Positions 27,845-36,673 of a DNA stretch of 64,000 nt are shown here, piece after piece. The translations under genes and the position numbers were made by a program. The notes under the pieces were generated by a model that saw nothing but the letters and a program-made list of their open reading frames with translations, was not told the origin of the DNA and made no database searches. Every line of letters starts with the position of its first letter. The stretch's first letter is position 1. The DNA is from Desulfobacteraceae bacterium (GTDB lineage Bacteria > Desulfobacterota > DSM-4660 > Desulfatiglandales > Desulfatiglandaceae), in assembly GCA_030613055.1 (NCBI GenBank), contig JAUWMR010000014.1, positions 18,113-82,112 of the forward strand, in the 5' to 3' direction.

Positions 27845-28130
27845 TTTCGAAAATTCCTTTTGTGTGAATTCAAAAAAGGCTTTAGGCAGGCGGTGAGACT
27901 GCTGTGCTTCACTCCCGGGACACAGGATTGGGCATCATCCGACCAAAAAGGAACGAAAAGCACCAGGCATCTCCTGAGCCGTAGCGGGTCCGTATTAGTA
28001 AAAGTTTTCAACAGGATTCATACGATTGAAGGTCACAACTATCCTGCGAAAAGATTTTTGGTAAAATAATTGTTGTCGATTTCTGAATACGTCAGATTGC
28101 CAGGAAAAGATAGTTGAGATACGAGATCAT

Positions 28131-28655
28131 TTACATGAGCCTTTGAAGCTCATCCTTTGAAACCTTATATGTTTCGTCGAATTCTTCCCAGAACTTTTTG
28201 TCTTTGTTTTTCCAACCGCTTCCGAATCGATCATCATAGTAAGATCCCAGACGTGCAAGCCAGTTGCCTGGTCTCGCTATTCCCTTTTCCCTGGCAAGCA
28301 GTATCTCTTTAAGGTAGATGTCTATCTCGGCGATTCTATCTTTTGGGATATAGGATTTGGCTCCCAGCTTGATTGAACCTACCAGGTTATCAGGATTTAG
28401 GCCATGGGCTGTCAGCATTAATGCCGGAATTTTTTTCTTCGTTGCAATCTTTAACAGGTCAAACCCTCTAACACCCATGATATCCAAAATGGCCACATCA
28501 TAAACATTACTCTCTAAGAGTTCCTTGGCCGATTCAAAGGTAGAAGCGGTTTCAAAATCACAGTCACGGAGAAGATCCTCTAAGGTTTCCAGGATATCAG
28601 GTTCGTCATCCACCGCGAGTATCTTTTTCCCTTTCAAAATATCATCTCTGGCCAT
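28131..28655 (-). CDS. Single-domain response regulator with C-terminal helical tail
   Basis: Receiver domain residues 8-125: acidic pair D16/D17 (AVDDEPD), phospho-acceptor D58 (AILDIMG), conserved Thr in MLTAHG, and Lys in SYIPKDR. The C-terminal 50 residues (RPGNWLARLGSYYDDRFGSGW...) are not a known output domain and contain no helix-turn-helix that I can see. No histidine kinase gene is adjacent. ATG 28655 is 10 bases after AGGAGG; a GTG at 28661 is the alternative. Partner and output unknown. Confidence 0.85.
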   Translation of the reverse strand: MARDDILKGKKILAVDDEPDILETLEDLLRDCDFETASTFESAKELLESNVYDVAILDIMGVRGFDLLKIATKKKIPALMLTAHGLNPDNLVGSIKLGAKSYIPKDRIAEIDIYLKEILLAREKGIARPGNWLARLGSYYDDRFGSGWKNKDKKFWEEFDETYKVSKDELQRLM

Positions 28656-28706
28656 GATCACTATTCCTCCTCTTTATTTTATATTTTATAGGCATATCCT
28701 TCCATA

Positions 28707-28926
28707 GTCAAGGTTGATGAACTCGAAAAAAGTCATTTTAACACCTGGATACCAGCCCCGCCTGCCGCCCTGCAGGCAGGTCCGGCGGGCAGGCGGGGCG
28801 GTTATCATATCTGCTTGATATTAAATAATTTATTGTCATTCCAGCCCCGCGTCAAGTGCGGGATAAACTACGGCGGGAAACCAGATACATAGGAAAATTC
28901 GACTTTTACTAAGCCGTCAAGGTTGA
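28707..28926. repeat. Probable MITE-like insertion bounded by 11-bp direct repeats
   Basis: GTCAAGGTTGA occurs at 28707-28717 and again at 28916-28926. Between them, TCGAAAAAAGTC (28723-28734) and GACTTTTACTAAG (from 28901) form imperfect inverted ends like those of the elements at 26608 and 52729, enclosing the GC-rich palindrome CCGCCTGCCGCCCTGCAGG (about 28760) and REP-type GTCATTCCAGCCCCGCG. Confidence 0.6.
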
Positions 28927-28983
28927 ATTGCGGTTGAAAAAATATTTGACTTCCTAAAATTGATAAATTATATATTTGTTGCA

Positions 28984-29001
28984 ACAGACCGACCGGTCTG
29001 G
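28984..29001. promoter_or_regulatory. Palindromic operator upstream of TetR-family gene
   Basis: CAGACCGACCGGTCTG: inverted repeat AGACC/GGTCT around GACC, the kind of site bound by TetR-family dimers, about 32-48 bases before the regulator's ATG. Probably an autoregulatory site and perhaps also controls the dehydratase-like gene downstream. Confidence 0.65.
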
Positions 29002-29032
29002 CTTACTGGTCTTAAGGGCATTGTTATTCAGA

Positions 29033-29644
29033 ATGGATCTTAAAGAGAAAATCATTCGCGAGACCTTAAAGCTTTTTTCCTTAAAAGGCTTTCTGGGCAC
29101 CTCTACTCATGACATATTAGAGGCGGCACATACATCCAAGGGTGGTCTTTATAACCATTTCAAGAGCAAAGAGGATCTTTTTTTCTTTGTTTTAAGTGAA
29201 GCACGGAAGATTTGGCGTGAAAGGAACCTTGCAGACCTGGATCAAATAGAAAAGCCGGTCGAAAAGGTCAAAAAACTGCTGGAGAATTACAAAGACCGCT
29301 ACCTTAAAGACACAAAGACCTTCCCTGGCGGCTGTGTTTTTGTCACCCTGTCGGTAGAACTGGATGATCAACGGCCTCATTTATCTCGTGAGATCAATGA
29401 AGGGTTTGTACGTCTCAAAGCCATGATCAAAGAGCTTTTTGATCAAGGGAAAAGATCGGGTGAATTGAGAGGAGACGTCGATACTGCGGCCGTAACAGAG
29501 ATGGTCTTTGCCGGGATGTTGGGTGCCTCTGTTAATTTTGGCATGCAAAAATCCTCTGCCAGTCTGGATCAGTCTGTCAATTCATTGATTAAGTATATCG
29601 AGGGACTGGCGCCCTTAACCGGGTCAACGCGAAAACAGACATGA
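29033..29644 (+). CDS. TetR-family transcriptional regulator
   Basis: Helix-turn-helix at residues 5-50 (KEKIIRETLKLFSLKGFLG, STHDILEAAHTSKGGLYNHFKSKEDLF), then a ligand-binding domain of the TetR_C type with FPGGCVFVTLSVELDD near residue 95. I take ATG 29033 because the palindromic operator at 28984-29001 would otherwise lie inside the coding region. The third dehydratase-like gene starts 83 bases after its stop on the same strand, so it is the likely target. Confidence 0.87.
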   Translation: MDLKEKIIRETLKLFSLKGFLGTSTHDILEAAHTSKGGLYNHFKSKEDLFFFVLSEARKIWRERNLADLDQIEKPVEKVKKLLENYKDRYLKDTKTFPGGCVFVTLSVELDDQRPHLSREINEGFVRLKAMIKELFDQGKRSGELRGDVDTAAVTEMVFAGMLGASVNFGMQKSSASLDQSVNSLIKYIEGLAPLTGSTRKQT

Positions 29645-29726
29645 AATCTTGACCCTTTTGTTAAGTATCCGACTTTAAAATAAGTCCTATCTAAAATTTA
29701 AATCATCTTGAAAGGAGGAGTGAGAA

Positions 29727-31187
29727 ATGGCTCTAATGACACCGGAACAATTTGAAGAAAGCTTGAAAGACATTAAACCGAGGGTCTTCATGAACGGTAA
29801 AAGGGTGGAAAACGTCCTTGAGAACAAAAACACCCGAACCGTTGTTGAGGCCAACAAGGCCAGCTATGAATGGGCCCTGGATCCTAAGTATAAGGATATT
29901 ATGACATGCTATTCGCCGCTCATTGATGATGTGGTCAATCGTTATACTTATGTCAGCGCGAGCAATGAGGACCTGGTGAAAAAGGCCAACGCAGGGACCT
30001 TCACCGCAGAAATGTTAGGTACCTGTATATACCGTTGCGTGGGGTATGACGCCTTTCATTCCCTGGCCGCCACAACGTGGGAGATGGACAAGGATCTGGG
30101 CACGAAATATAATCCCCGATTCCTTGAATATTTAAAGATGGTGCAGACAAAGGACCTGTCCGTGGCCGGCGCCCTGACCGAACCGAGGGGGAGCCGGAGC
30201 AAGAAGACCTTAGACTGGAAGGATCCCCTTCTCTCCCTGAAAATAGTGGACAAAAACGATGACGGAATTGTAGTTAAAGGGGCCAAGATCAACATCAGCG
30301 GCGCCTATGCCAGCCACGAAATGGTTGTATTGCCCCAGGCTGCCCATTTCAAGGGAGAAGAAGATTATGCCGTGGCATTTGCCACGCCCGTTGATGCCAA
30401 GGGCATTACCTTTGTGTGCCAGTACACCCCCTTCTCCGCTGAAAGGGATCTGGCTGATGATCCGGAGGAATTAGGCAATCCGCTTTATGGCCAACGCGAG
30501 ACCTCCATGGTGATCTTTGATAATGTCTTTGTCCCCTGGGACAGGGTGTTTCACTGCGGCGAGTACAAATATTCGGTAAAGCTTGTGACCCGTTTTGCCA
30601 GGACTCATCGTATGACTTGCGGTGGGACCTGTAAGGTAGGTTTTATGAATCAGATCATAGGGGCCTCAAAACTGATTCAGGAATACAAGGGCCTCGAGAA
30701 GGCCACTCATATCAACGAGGAACTGGCCGAAATGGTGGTTTTAAGGGAGACAGGCCGGGCCTGCGGTCTGGCGGCTGCCCACAGAGGCAGTGAACAGCCT
30801 AAGGGTTCGGGCGTGTTTTTGCCTGATGAATTAATGGGTAACGTTTCCAAGCTCAATGTCTGCAATGCCTTCTGGCGGGTCATGGCCTTGGCCGGAGATA
30901 TAGGCGGAGGTCTTATTGTTACCCTGCCCTCCCTTAAGGAGCTTAAAAATCCTGAGGTCAAGGATTATGTTGAGGAATTTTACAGCTTTGGTTCTGATGA
31001 ACCCACGGAAAACATCATGAAGGTGCACAAACTCCTTCAGAACTGGACGGCCGGGCTTCATGGTGTTGGAACCTGGCACGGGGCCGGACCGGTCATGGCC
31101 CAGAAGATTATGCTCCAGCGTGTTATTAATTATGATCATGAGAAGGAGCTGGTTAAGCGGACTCTAAATCTCAAGGAAAAAAAGTAG
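29727..31187 (+). CDS. 4-hydroxybutyryl-CoA dehydratase / HpaB-fold family flavoprotein (paralog 3)
   Basis: Same family as the 9.2- and 20-kb genes. C100 and C104 (TCIYRC) match the first pair of cluster ligands. The second pair is shifted: H294 is followed by C298 and C302 (HRMTCGGTCK), so the His-to-last-Cys spacing is eight instead of seven. This may mean a different subfamily or cluster geometry. FDNVFVPWDRVFHCGE and GTWHGAGPVMAQK are conserved. ATG follows AAAGGAGG. Preceded by its own TetR gene and followed by a UroD methyltransferase. Confidence 0.83.
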   Translation: MALMTPEQFEESLKDIKPRVFMNGKRVENVLENKNTRTVVEANKASYEWALDPKYKDIMTCYSPLIDDVVNRYTYVSASNEDLVKKANAGTFTAEMLGTCIYRCVGYDAFHSLAATTWEMDKDLGTKYNPRFLEYLKMVQTKDLSVAGALTEPRGSRSKKTLDWKDPLLSLKIVDKNDDGIVVKGAKINISGAYASHEMVVLPQAAHFKGEEDYAVAFATPVDAKGITFVCQYTPFSAERDLADDPEELGNPLYGQRETSMVIFDNVFVPWDRVFHCGEYKYSVKLVTRFARTHRMTCGGTCKVGFMNQIIGASKLIQEYKGLEKATHINEELAEMVVLRETGRACGLAAAHRGSEQPKGSGVFLPDELMGNVSKLNVCNAFWRVMALAGDIGGGLIVTLPSLKELKNPEVKDYVEEFYSFGSDEPTENIMKVHKLLQNWTAGLHGVGTWHGAGPVMAQKIMLQRVINYDHEKELVKRTLNLKEKK

Positions 31188-31273
31188 CGCCTGAAAAGGC
31201 AACCGGATACTCGGGAAGGAGAAAGTGCTTCTCCCGGGAGCAGATGGGAATTTTGGAGCAAGGAGATTTGCAA

Positions 31274-32311
31274 ATGGAAGAATACACAGGAAGAAAACGC
31301 GTTTCGGCAGCTTTTAAAAAGACCTTTACCGATCAAAAGATCGAGGTTGACAGGATTCCCGTTTATCCCATTATGGGACAGTGTAACGCCCAGCTCGTAG
31401 GGGCCTCCATCAGGGAGTTTATATTAGACCCCAAAGTTTTTGTGAAGGCCCAGGTGGCAGCCTATGAACGTTTCAAACCCGATATTATTGTCATGCAGGG
31501 GGATCTGCTCATGGACGTGGAGGCCATGGGCAATGAACTCAAATTTCCCGAAAACGGCATGTGCATCTCCAAAAAGATGGCGCTGGAAGACAAGGGTAAA
31601 TTGAGCAGCCTTAAACTTCCGGATCCAACAAAAGATGGTCGCATGCCCGCCTATTTAGAGGTCTTGGCAGAGACCAAAAAAATAATAACAGATTCCATTG
31701 TATCAGCAGTTGTTGCCGGCCCATGGACGACAGCCATAGGTCTCAGGGGAGCCAATGAACTCATCAGGGATGCCCTCAAGGATCCTGACTATGTACATGA
31801 ACTAATGCAGTTTTGCTCTGAGATGGCCATCAGGTTTATGGAGGCCATTATGCCGCTGAAGGTGGGGCTCAGTTACTCTGAGGCACCTGCATCATGCAGC
31901 CTTATCTCCCCCAAGATGTACCGCGAATTTATCTTTCCCTATCATAAGCGAATTATAGACTACTTCAAGGAAAGGAAGGCGGGTATTGGGCTTCATATCT
32001 GCGGATATACTGACCCCATCCTTGAGGATATGGTTAATACAGGTGTTACCAATATCAGTATTGACGCACCGTCGGATCTGGCCAAGGCGGTGGAGGTAAC
32101 CAGGGGCAAGGCGGTCCTCATTGGTAATGTCAATACCAACCTTTTCTTTTCCGGAAGCAAAGAAGATATGAAACAGGCAATAAAGAATTGTCTTGATGTG
32201 GCACCTCATGACAGCGGGTATATTCTGGCCTCGGGTTGTGAGGTGCCGGGCATTGCTCCACCGGAAAGGGTTGACTGGTTCATGGAATTGGCTAATGAGT
32301 TGGTCCATTAG
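31274..32311 (+). CDS. UroD-family (MtaA/MtvB-like) corrinoid methyltransferase
   Basis: TIM-barrel methyltransferase of the uroporphyrinogen decarboxylase fold. Instead of decarboxylase arginines it has the zinc-thiolate signature of MtaA/CmuA/MtvB proteins: GLHICGYTDPI (HxC, near residue 240) and LASGCEVPG (Cys near 325). Such enzymes move methyl groups between a substrate or thiol and a corrinoid protein. ATG 31274 follows AAGGAG at suitable distance; the frame is open to 31244. The last 17 bases overlap the next gene. Substrate unknown. Confidence 0.85.
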   Translation: MEEYTGRKRVSAAFKKTFTDQKIEVDRIPVYPIMGQCNAQLVGASIREFILDPKVFVKAQVAAYERFKPDIIVMQGDLLMDVEAMGNELKFPENGMCISKKMALEDKGKLSSLKLPDPTKDGRMPAYLEVLAETKKIITDSIVSAVVAGPWTTAIGLRGANELIRDALKDPDYVHELMQFCSEMAIRFMEAIMPLKVGLSYSEAPASCSLISPKMYREFIFPYHKRIIDYFKERKAGIGLHICGYTDPILEDMVNTGVTNISIDAPSDLAKAVEVTRGKAVLIGNVNTNLFFSGSKEDMKQAIKNCLDVAPHDSGYILASGCEVPGIAPPERVDWFMELANELVH

Positions 32312-33038
32312 ACTTGCCCTTTTGGCTGGTGCATCCATAACGGCTCCCCGGGTATACGTCGCCTTCATCCTTTTGAACCTGGGCATCTTCTGGTTTTGCC
32401 CGAGCGCGGCAGCAATCATGTTCATTATCACCGGAGGTATAGCCGTTCTCAGACCCAATCGAAGGGCAAATCTTTCGGGGATCGTTATTTTCCTTGTTTT
32501 TATAGGTGTTGCAGCCATGGGAACCGGCACAGCTCTGCAGTCTCCGCCGCTCCAGCCCGGCATAATGATTGACGAGTCGGATCAAGACAGCTCTCGCTTG
32601 ACCTTAAACGGCATTGAGTACATTAAGATCAACCTTGCCGAGATTTATCAGCACTGCTTAAACGGAGAAGCCGACAAAATCGCAGGCCGCTATGTACTTA
32701 GGGGCATTGTCAAACGAACTCCGGCACTTGACAGTTCGGGCCAGTTCGCAATCATAAGAACTGCGGTAGTCTGCTGTCTTGCTCACGCCGCACCCGTTGG
32801 TTTCAGAGTACATCATAATGAGGCGGACGAGTTTAGCGACGGCCAGTGGGTAAGGGTTTACGGAACTCTAAAAACACTGCAGCCTGATCTGCCCAATCCC
32901 GAACTGCATATCAGGGGGCTTTTTTTCACCCGCCTGAACAAATCCTATGGCATCATCCCTGTCAAGATTGCCAAGATCCCGGATCCTGCGGTTCCTTACA
33001 TATTCGACTTTAAAAGCGCTGAGCCGTACGCGTACTGA
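32295..33038 (+). CDS. YcgQ-like membrane protein (TIGR03943/DUF1980 family)
   Basis: About 247 residues: two or three hydrophobic segments in the first 85 residues, then a soluble beta-rich domain with LNGIEYIKINLAEIY, GRYVLRGIVKRTPAL, IIRTAVVCCLAHAAPVGF and DGQWVRVYGTL, the YcgQ pattern. In most genomes YcgQ is encoded with the permease YcgR (DUF318); no such gene is seen here. ATG 32295 lies inside the end of the methyltransferase gene, so translation is probably coupled. Role unknown; proposed links to metal or radical stress are not supported by anything visible here. Confidence 0.75.
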   Translation: MSWSIRLALLAGASITAPRVYVAFILLNLGIFWFCPSAAAIMFIITGGIAVLRPNRRANLSGIVIFLVFIGVAAMGTGTALQSPPLQPGIMIDESDQDSSRLTLNGIEYIKINLAEIYQHCLNGEADKIAGRYVLRGIVKRTPALDSSGQFAIIRTAVVCCLAHAAPVGFRVHHNEADEFSDGQWVRVYGTLKTLQPDLPNPELHIRGLFFTRLNKSYGIIPVKIAKIPDPAVPYIFDFKSAEPYAY

Positions 33039-33122
33039 TCACAACTCTCAGATGTCGGAACTCACACAGTTCATATATTCACTTTTTTCTTTTTGTATTC
33101 GTGCATTAGTAGCTTAATAGTT

Positions 33123-33901
33123 ATGGAATTTTTTAATATGCCCGAAATTGGTTCTCCTCTTTTTTGGCTAATCATGTTCCTGGTCATGGTTGGCAGCTTT
33201 GTCTCCGCTTCGGCCGGCTTCGGTTTTGCCATTGTTCTTGTGGCTGCCCTTCAATTCTTCATGCCACCTGTTGAACTTGTGGGACTGATAATCGTTCTTG
33301 GTTCCGTGGGGGCAACCCTACGGGTAATAGAAACCAGAAAAATAACGAGCTGGAGGAGATCACTACACTTTGTTATTCCGGCTTTCTTTGGTGTTCCCTT
33401 AGGGGTGGCTGTTTTAAAATATCTTGACCCTCTTTTGATGAAAAGGTATTTAAATCTTGCCCTTTTGGCAGGTGTATTAATGTTTTGCCATATAGTATAA
33501 ACAGCCGGCAACAATTGCGGTTTAAGGCCAAACAAACGGGAAGAGTAATTGAGCATTTAGTTGGTCTTTTAAGTGGAATTTTAGGTGGTTCTTGTACCTT
33601 ATCAGGCCCACCAATTGTTATGTGGTGCGTTCTTAAGGGATGGAAAAAGATTGAAATGCATGCTGTCTGGGCGAGATTCTTTTTCTCAATTGCACTCTTT
33701 TCTTTGCTTAATCTAAGTATTAACGGTATGTATAATCGTGTCACTGTTATTTTTTCACTTTTTCTGATTCCTGCGGTTTTTCTTGGTTTCAAAACTGGTA
33801 CCTGGATCAGGGACAGGTTTACAGAAAAGCGGCTCCGTCTTTACGTCCTAACATTTCTTTTCCTGTCCGGGCTAACCGGATTTGCACTTTCGTTTACTTA
33901 A
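33123..33901 (+). pseudogene. TauE/SafE-family permease split by a frameshift
   Basis: Two overlapping frames together give one TauE/SafE transporter (about 255 residues). First part, from ATG 33123: VGSFVSASAGFGFAIVLVAAL, then ALLAGVLMFC and a stop at 33498-33500. Second part, in the -1 frame from about 33490: GLLSGILGGSCTLSGPPIVMW, the family's repeated second-half motif, to a TAA at 33899. The shift falls near the run TTTT at 33483-33486. It could be a real inactivating mutation, programmed slippage or a sequencing error. Export of sulfonates or sulfur compounds is usual for the family. Confidence 0.7.
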
Positions 33902-34198
33902 ATTTGAGAGGAATTATGGTTAATATTAAATAGAAATGCATTTGTGCATTGAATAGTCTCTAATAAAATTTTCTTTCCTGACAAGGTAATATTCAGTCGC
34001 TGTCCTAAGCTTTTCCTTCCATTAGGCCCTTTCCTAAGCTGGAAAAACGAATAATCCTGTATAGTTAAACCAGTTAATTTTTTTTTACAAAAAAACTTGA
34101 CAATATATATTCTATATAATATATTATATAAAATAACTAATACTTAGTGATTCACAACCAGAAGCCCGAATCCAATTCTTGATAAAGGAGATAGTAAA
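33902..34198. other. AT-rich leader region of the GntR gene
   Basis: No gene seen. It contains the promoter at 34097-34125 and, next to the gene, AAAGGAGATAG as ribosome-binding site. The AT content between 34080 and 34145 is far higher than in surrounding DNA. Confidence 0.5.
34097..34125 (+). promoter_or_regulatory. Sigma-70-type promoter for the GntR-methyltransferase operon
   Basis: TTGACA at 34097-34102, 17-base spacer, TATATT at 34120-34125. The spacer and -10 overlap a run of TATATAA words, giving possible palindromes for the GntR product itself. Confidence 0.65.
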
Positions 34199-34885
34199 TT
34201 GCCCCTACTTCCTAATATTAATGAAGAAGTGCCTTTTACTAAGCCGAAGTCGGTTGTTGAGACGGTAGCCGACTATTTGCGTGAATCAATTGTTAATGGG
34301 ATATTAAAACCCGGAGAAAAAATTAGTAATACCGAAACTTGTGAAAAGTTAGGCGTAAGTAGCATTCCGTTCAGAGAGGCTTTGAGGATTTTAGAGAAGG
34401 AGGAGTTAATCATTGCTTATCCGGGTAGAGGGAGCTGGGTGGCAGGTGCATCTCAAAAAGACCTGGAAGAAACATTTGAAATCAGAGAAATGTTAGAGAC
34501 ATTTGCAGTGGATCTAATAGAAAGGGGTGAAAAAGCCGATAGCGATATTAAAATGAAACTTAAATCCATAGCCATTGATGAAGAAACCGCGCTCACAGGC
34601 CCGGAAGGTTGTGTTAGCTTTCATGATTTTCTTGTCCAATTGGCTGGCAATACTAAGTTAAGTTACGCCTATTATATGACGTTTAACAATATTCGGCGTT
34701 ATCAGAGGTTAGCTTACAGGATTCGTCAAGAGGAAGGATTACTTGTTAAAGAGCATGTTAAAGAGCATTTAGAAATCCTTGAAGCACTCATCACTGGAGA
34801 TTATAAGGAAGCTAAATTGTTAATTAAAGCCCACCTTGAAAAATTGCAGGACATGCTTTTAGAGCAGGTTGAATTTTCTGATTAA
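34199..34885 (+). CDS. GntR-family regulator with FCD ligand-binding domain
   Basis: Winged helix at about 15-80 (SVVETVADYLRESIVNGILKPGEKIS, LGVSSIPFREALRILEKEELI), then the helical FCD domain with histidines typical of its metal site (SFHDFLVQLAGN, EHVKEHLEILEAL, LIKAHLEKL). FCD regulators usually sense small organic acids. The start is TTG at 34199, placed by AAAGGAG 8 bases upstream. Only about 40 bases separate its stop from the first methyltransferase start, so it is probably the autoregulated first gene of the whole 34-44 kb operon. Confidence 0.9.
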   Translation: MPLLPNINEEVPFTKPKSVVETVADYLRESIVNGILKPGEKISNTETCEKLGVSSIPFREALRILEKEELIIAYPGRGSWVAGASQKDLEETFEIREMLETFAVDLIERGEKADSDIKMKLKSIAIDEETALTGPEGCVSFHDFLVQLAGNTKLSYAYYMTFNNIRRYQRLAYRIRQEEGLLVKEHVKEHLEILEALITGDYKEAKLLIKAHLEKLQDMLLEQVEFSD

Positions 34886-34923
34886 CAACATTTTTTTTGC
34901 AATTTGTGGGAAGGAAACTAACA

Positions 34924-35958
34924 TTGGGAAAAAAAGAAATGACTTCTTATGAAAGGATTATGACAACCTTAGAAGGAGGTAAGCCGGATCGAGTCCCGAC
35001 GCTTCTATTCATGCGGGATTGGGCCACGAAATCTGCCGGGTTTACATTTTCTGAAGTACTTGAAAATCCAAACAAGTATGTCTACGCCCAATACAGGGCA
35101 TTGAGGGATATAGGTGCTGATGTGATCTGGGACCTTATGGGTTTTCATTCGGAATCGGAAGCCATGGGTTCTGTCCTGAAAATTCCGGAGGATGGTCCCC
35201 CATCGGTAGCCGAATTTACAGTTAAGGACCTGTATAAGGATGTAAAAAAGCTTAGACTTCCTAATCCGCACAAAGACGGACGGCTCCCGGAATTGTTAGG
35301 TGTAGTCCGACGCCTTAAAGAGTTAGTTCGGGATGAAGTCCCCGTTATTGGTTATGTGCAGGGGCCCTTTCGACATGCCGCAATGCTGCGAGGAACTGAG
35401 AAATTATTGGTGGATATGAAGAAACATAGAGATCAGTGCGAAGAATTATTAGAGATTGCAACGGATAGTCTGATCCTGTATGGAGCAGCCCTTGTTGGTG
35501 CTGGTGCGGATTTGATTATGATCGCGGAACCGTATCTCGGGAGAGATATGATGTCAAAAGACATGGCGGTGGATCTTGCAACGCATTTTACGCGACTCAC
35601 GCAAACCTTGAGGAAGACCGGCGCCAAAATATTTCTGCACCTTTGTGGAGATTTTAATGACATGTTTGACACTATTAAAGAAATGGGCATGCATGGCGTA
35701 AGCCTTGACGAAAAAAATGATCTGGCCAAAGCCCGAGAGATCATGGGACCTGAAATATGCCTGATCGGCAATGTGAATCCTACGGAGACACTTGTTTTCG
35801 GTACACCTGAGAAGGTCATAAAAGAGTCAAAGGAATCCATTAAAGCGGCAGGCAAAGACGGGGCATTCATTTTGGCCTCGGGCTGTATGATTCCCGAGCT
35901 TGCACCAAAAGAAAATTTAGAAGCCATGATACAGGTTGCAAAAGAGAGCAGATATTAA
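34924..35958 (+). CDS. UroD-family corrinoid methyltransferase
   Basis: Second UroD-fold methyltransferase. N-terminus TSYERIMTTLEGGKPDRVP is the family entry motif; zinc-site residues are IFLHLCGDFNDMF (HxC, near residue 242) and LASGCMIPE (Cys near 320). Start uncertain: TTG 34924 lies 8 bases after AAGGAAAC, ATG 34939 has only an A-rich leader. First enzyme gene after the GntR regulator. Likely methyl donor-side enzyme for the imported substrate, or methyl acceptor-side; sequence does not decide. Confidence 0.85.
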   Translation: MGKKEMTSYERIMTTLEGGKPDRVPTLLFMRDWATKSAGFTFSEVLENPNKYVYAQYRALRDIGADVIWDLMGFHSESEAMGSVLKIPEDGPPSVAEFTVKDLYKDVKKLRLPNPHKDGRLPELLGVVRRLKELVRDEVPVIGYVQGPFRHAAMLRGTEKLLVDMKKHRDQCEELLEIATDSLILYGAALVGAGADLIMIAEPYLGRDMMSKDMAVDLATHFTRLTQTLRKTGAKIFLHLCGDFNDMFDTIKEMGMHGVSLDEKNDLAKAREIMGPEICLIGNVNPTETLVFGTPEKVIKESKESIKAAGKDGAFILASGCMIPELAPKENLEAMIQVAKESRY

Positions 35959-35983
35959 AAACTAAATCAGGAGGGAGACAAAC

Positions 35984-36406
35984 ATGATTAAAAAGCACTT
36001 TACTGATGTTGAGACAATTGACAGTAAAAAAGAAGGGTTTAAGGGAATGCAACAACGCTTCATCTGGTCAAAAGACGATGGTTGCCCGCGTTTTGCAATG
36101 CGGATGATGGAGTTCGAGCCCCATGGATATACCTCTTACCATGCCCATCTTGAAGAGCACCAGTTTTTCTTTCTTGAAGGCGAACCTGCATTTGTCGATG
36201 CAGAGGGCAATGAGATAAGACTTGAGGTGGGCAATACAATATATGTTCCGTCTGATGAACCGCACCAGATTAAGAACGTGGGTGACACGGTAATGAAGAT
36301 GCTCTGTATGATCCCGATTCTTCCGGGCGGTGACGGGAAGGCACCTGCCCCCCGTCCTGATGGTCAAGACTATGTGACCAAAGAAAAACCATCGGGGAAG
36401 TGTTAA
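35984..36406 (+). CDS. Cupin-domain protein
   Basis: Single beta-barrel cupin, 140 residues. Metal-ligand pattern of cupin motif 1: YHAHLEEHQFFFLEGEP (two His and a later Glu/His, about residues 48-63); motif 2: PSDEPHQIKNVG. The C-terminal tail is proline- and glycine-rich. Good ribosome-binding site (AGGAGGG). Lies 25 bases after the methyltransferase. May be an isomerase or a binding protein for the pathway substrate; no catalytic assignment possible. Confidence 0.85.
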   Translation: MIKKHFTDVETIDSKKEGFKGMQQRFIWSKDDGCPRFAMRMMEFEPHGYTSYHAHLEEHQFFFLEGEPAFVDAEGNEIRLEVGNTIYVPSDEPHQIKNVGDTVMKMLCMIPILPGGDGKAPAPRPDGQDYVTKEKPSGKC

Positions 36407-36673
36407 TATACATCGAAATTCTATCCCGCCAAGGCGGGAGACTCATTGTGCTTTTAGCAGCATTTTATTTGATGCCATCAATCCAATGCTCTAATTGGGG
36501 CAAAGCTCTTAAGTTCAAATTTTATACAGAAATTTCCTTTCTTGGAGTCCTGTAGGGGGAGAAAGCGGGACGTTTCATAAAATCACGAAAGCGATTTTAT
36601 CACCTGAAAAAGAGGGTTTCCTTCGATAACCGACATCCGCGAGGAGAGGAGCTTTAACGAGGGAGGACCTAAG
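36407..36673. other. 267-bp spacer with palindromic repeat
   Basis: No gene. TATCCCGCCAAGGCGGGAGA near 36423-36442 is a hairpin that could end the upstream transcript, though no T-run follows. At 36565-36600 is a variant of the paired palindrome found upstream of the 9.2-kb dehydratase-like gene. GAGGGAGGACC before 36674 is the next ribosome-binding site. Confidence 0.5.

Noticed and set aside
27860..28069. Small plus-strand frame after the MetE-like gene
   Set aside because: No recognisable start signal, no family features and a repeat-like composition; the region 27845-28130 appears gene-free.
31892..32563. Minus-strand open frame of 223 codons
   Set aside because: Antisense to the end of a methyltransferase gene and the start of the YcgQ-like gene; composition is that of a shadow frame.
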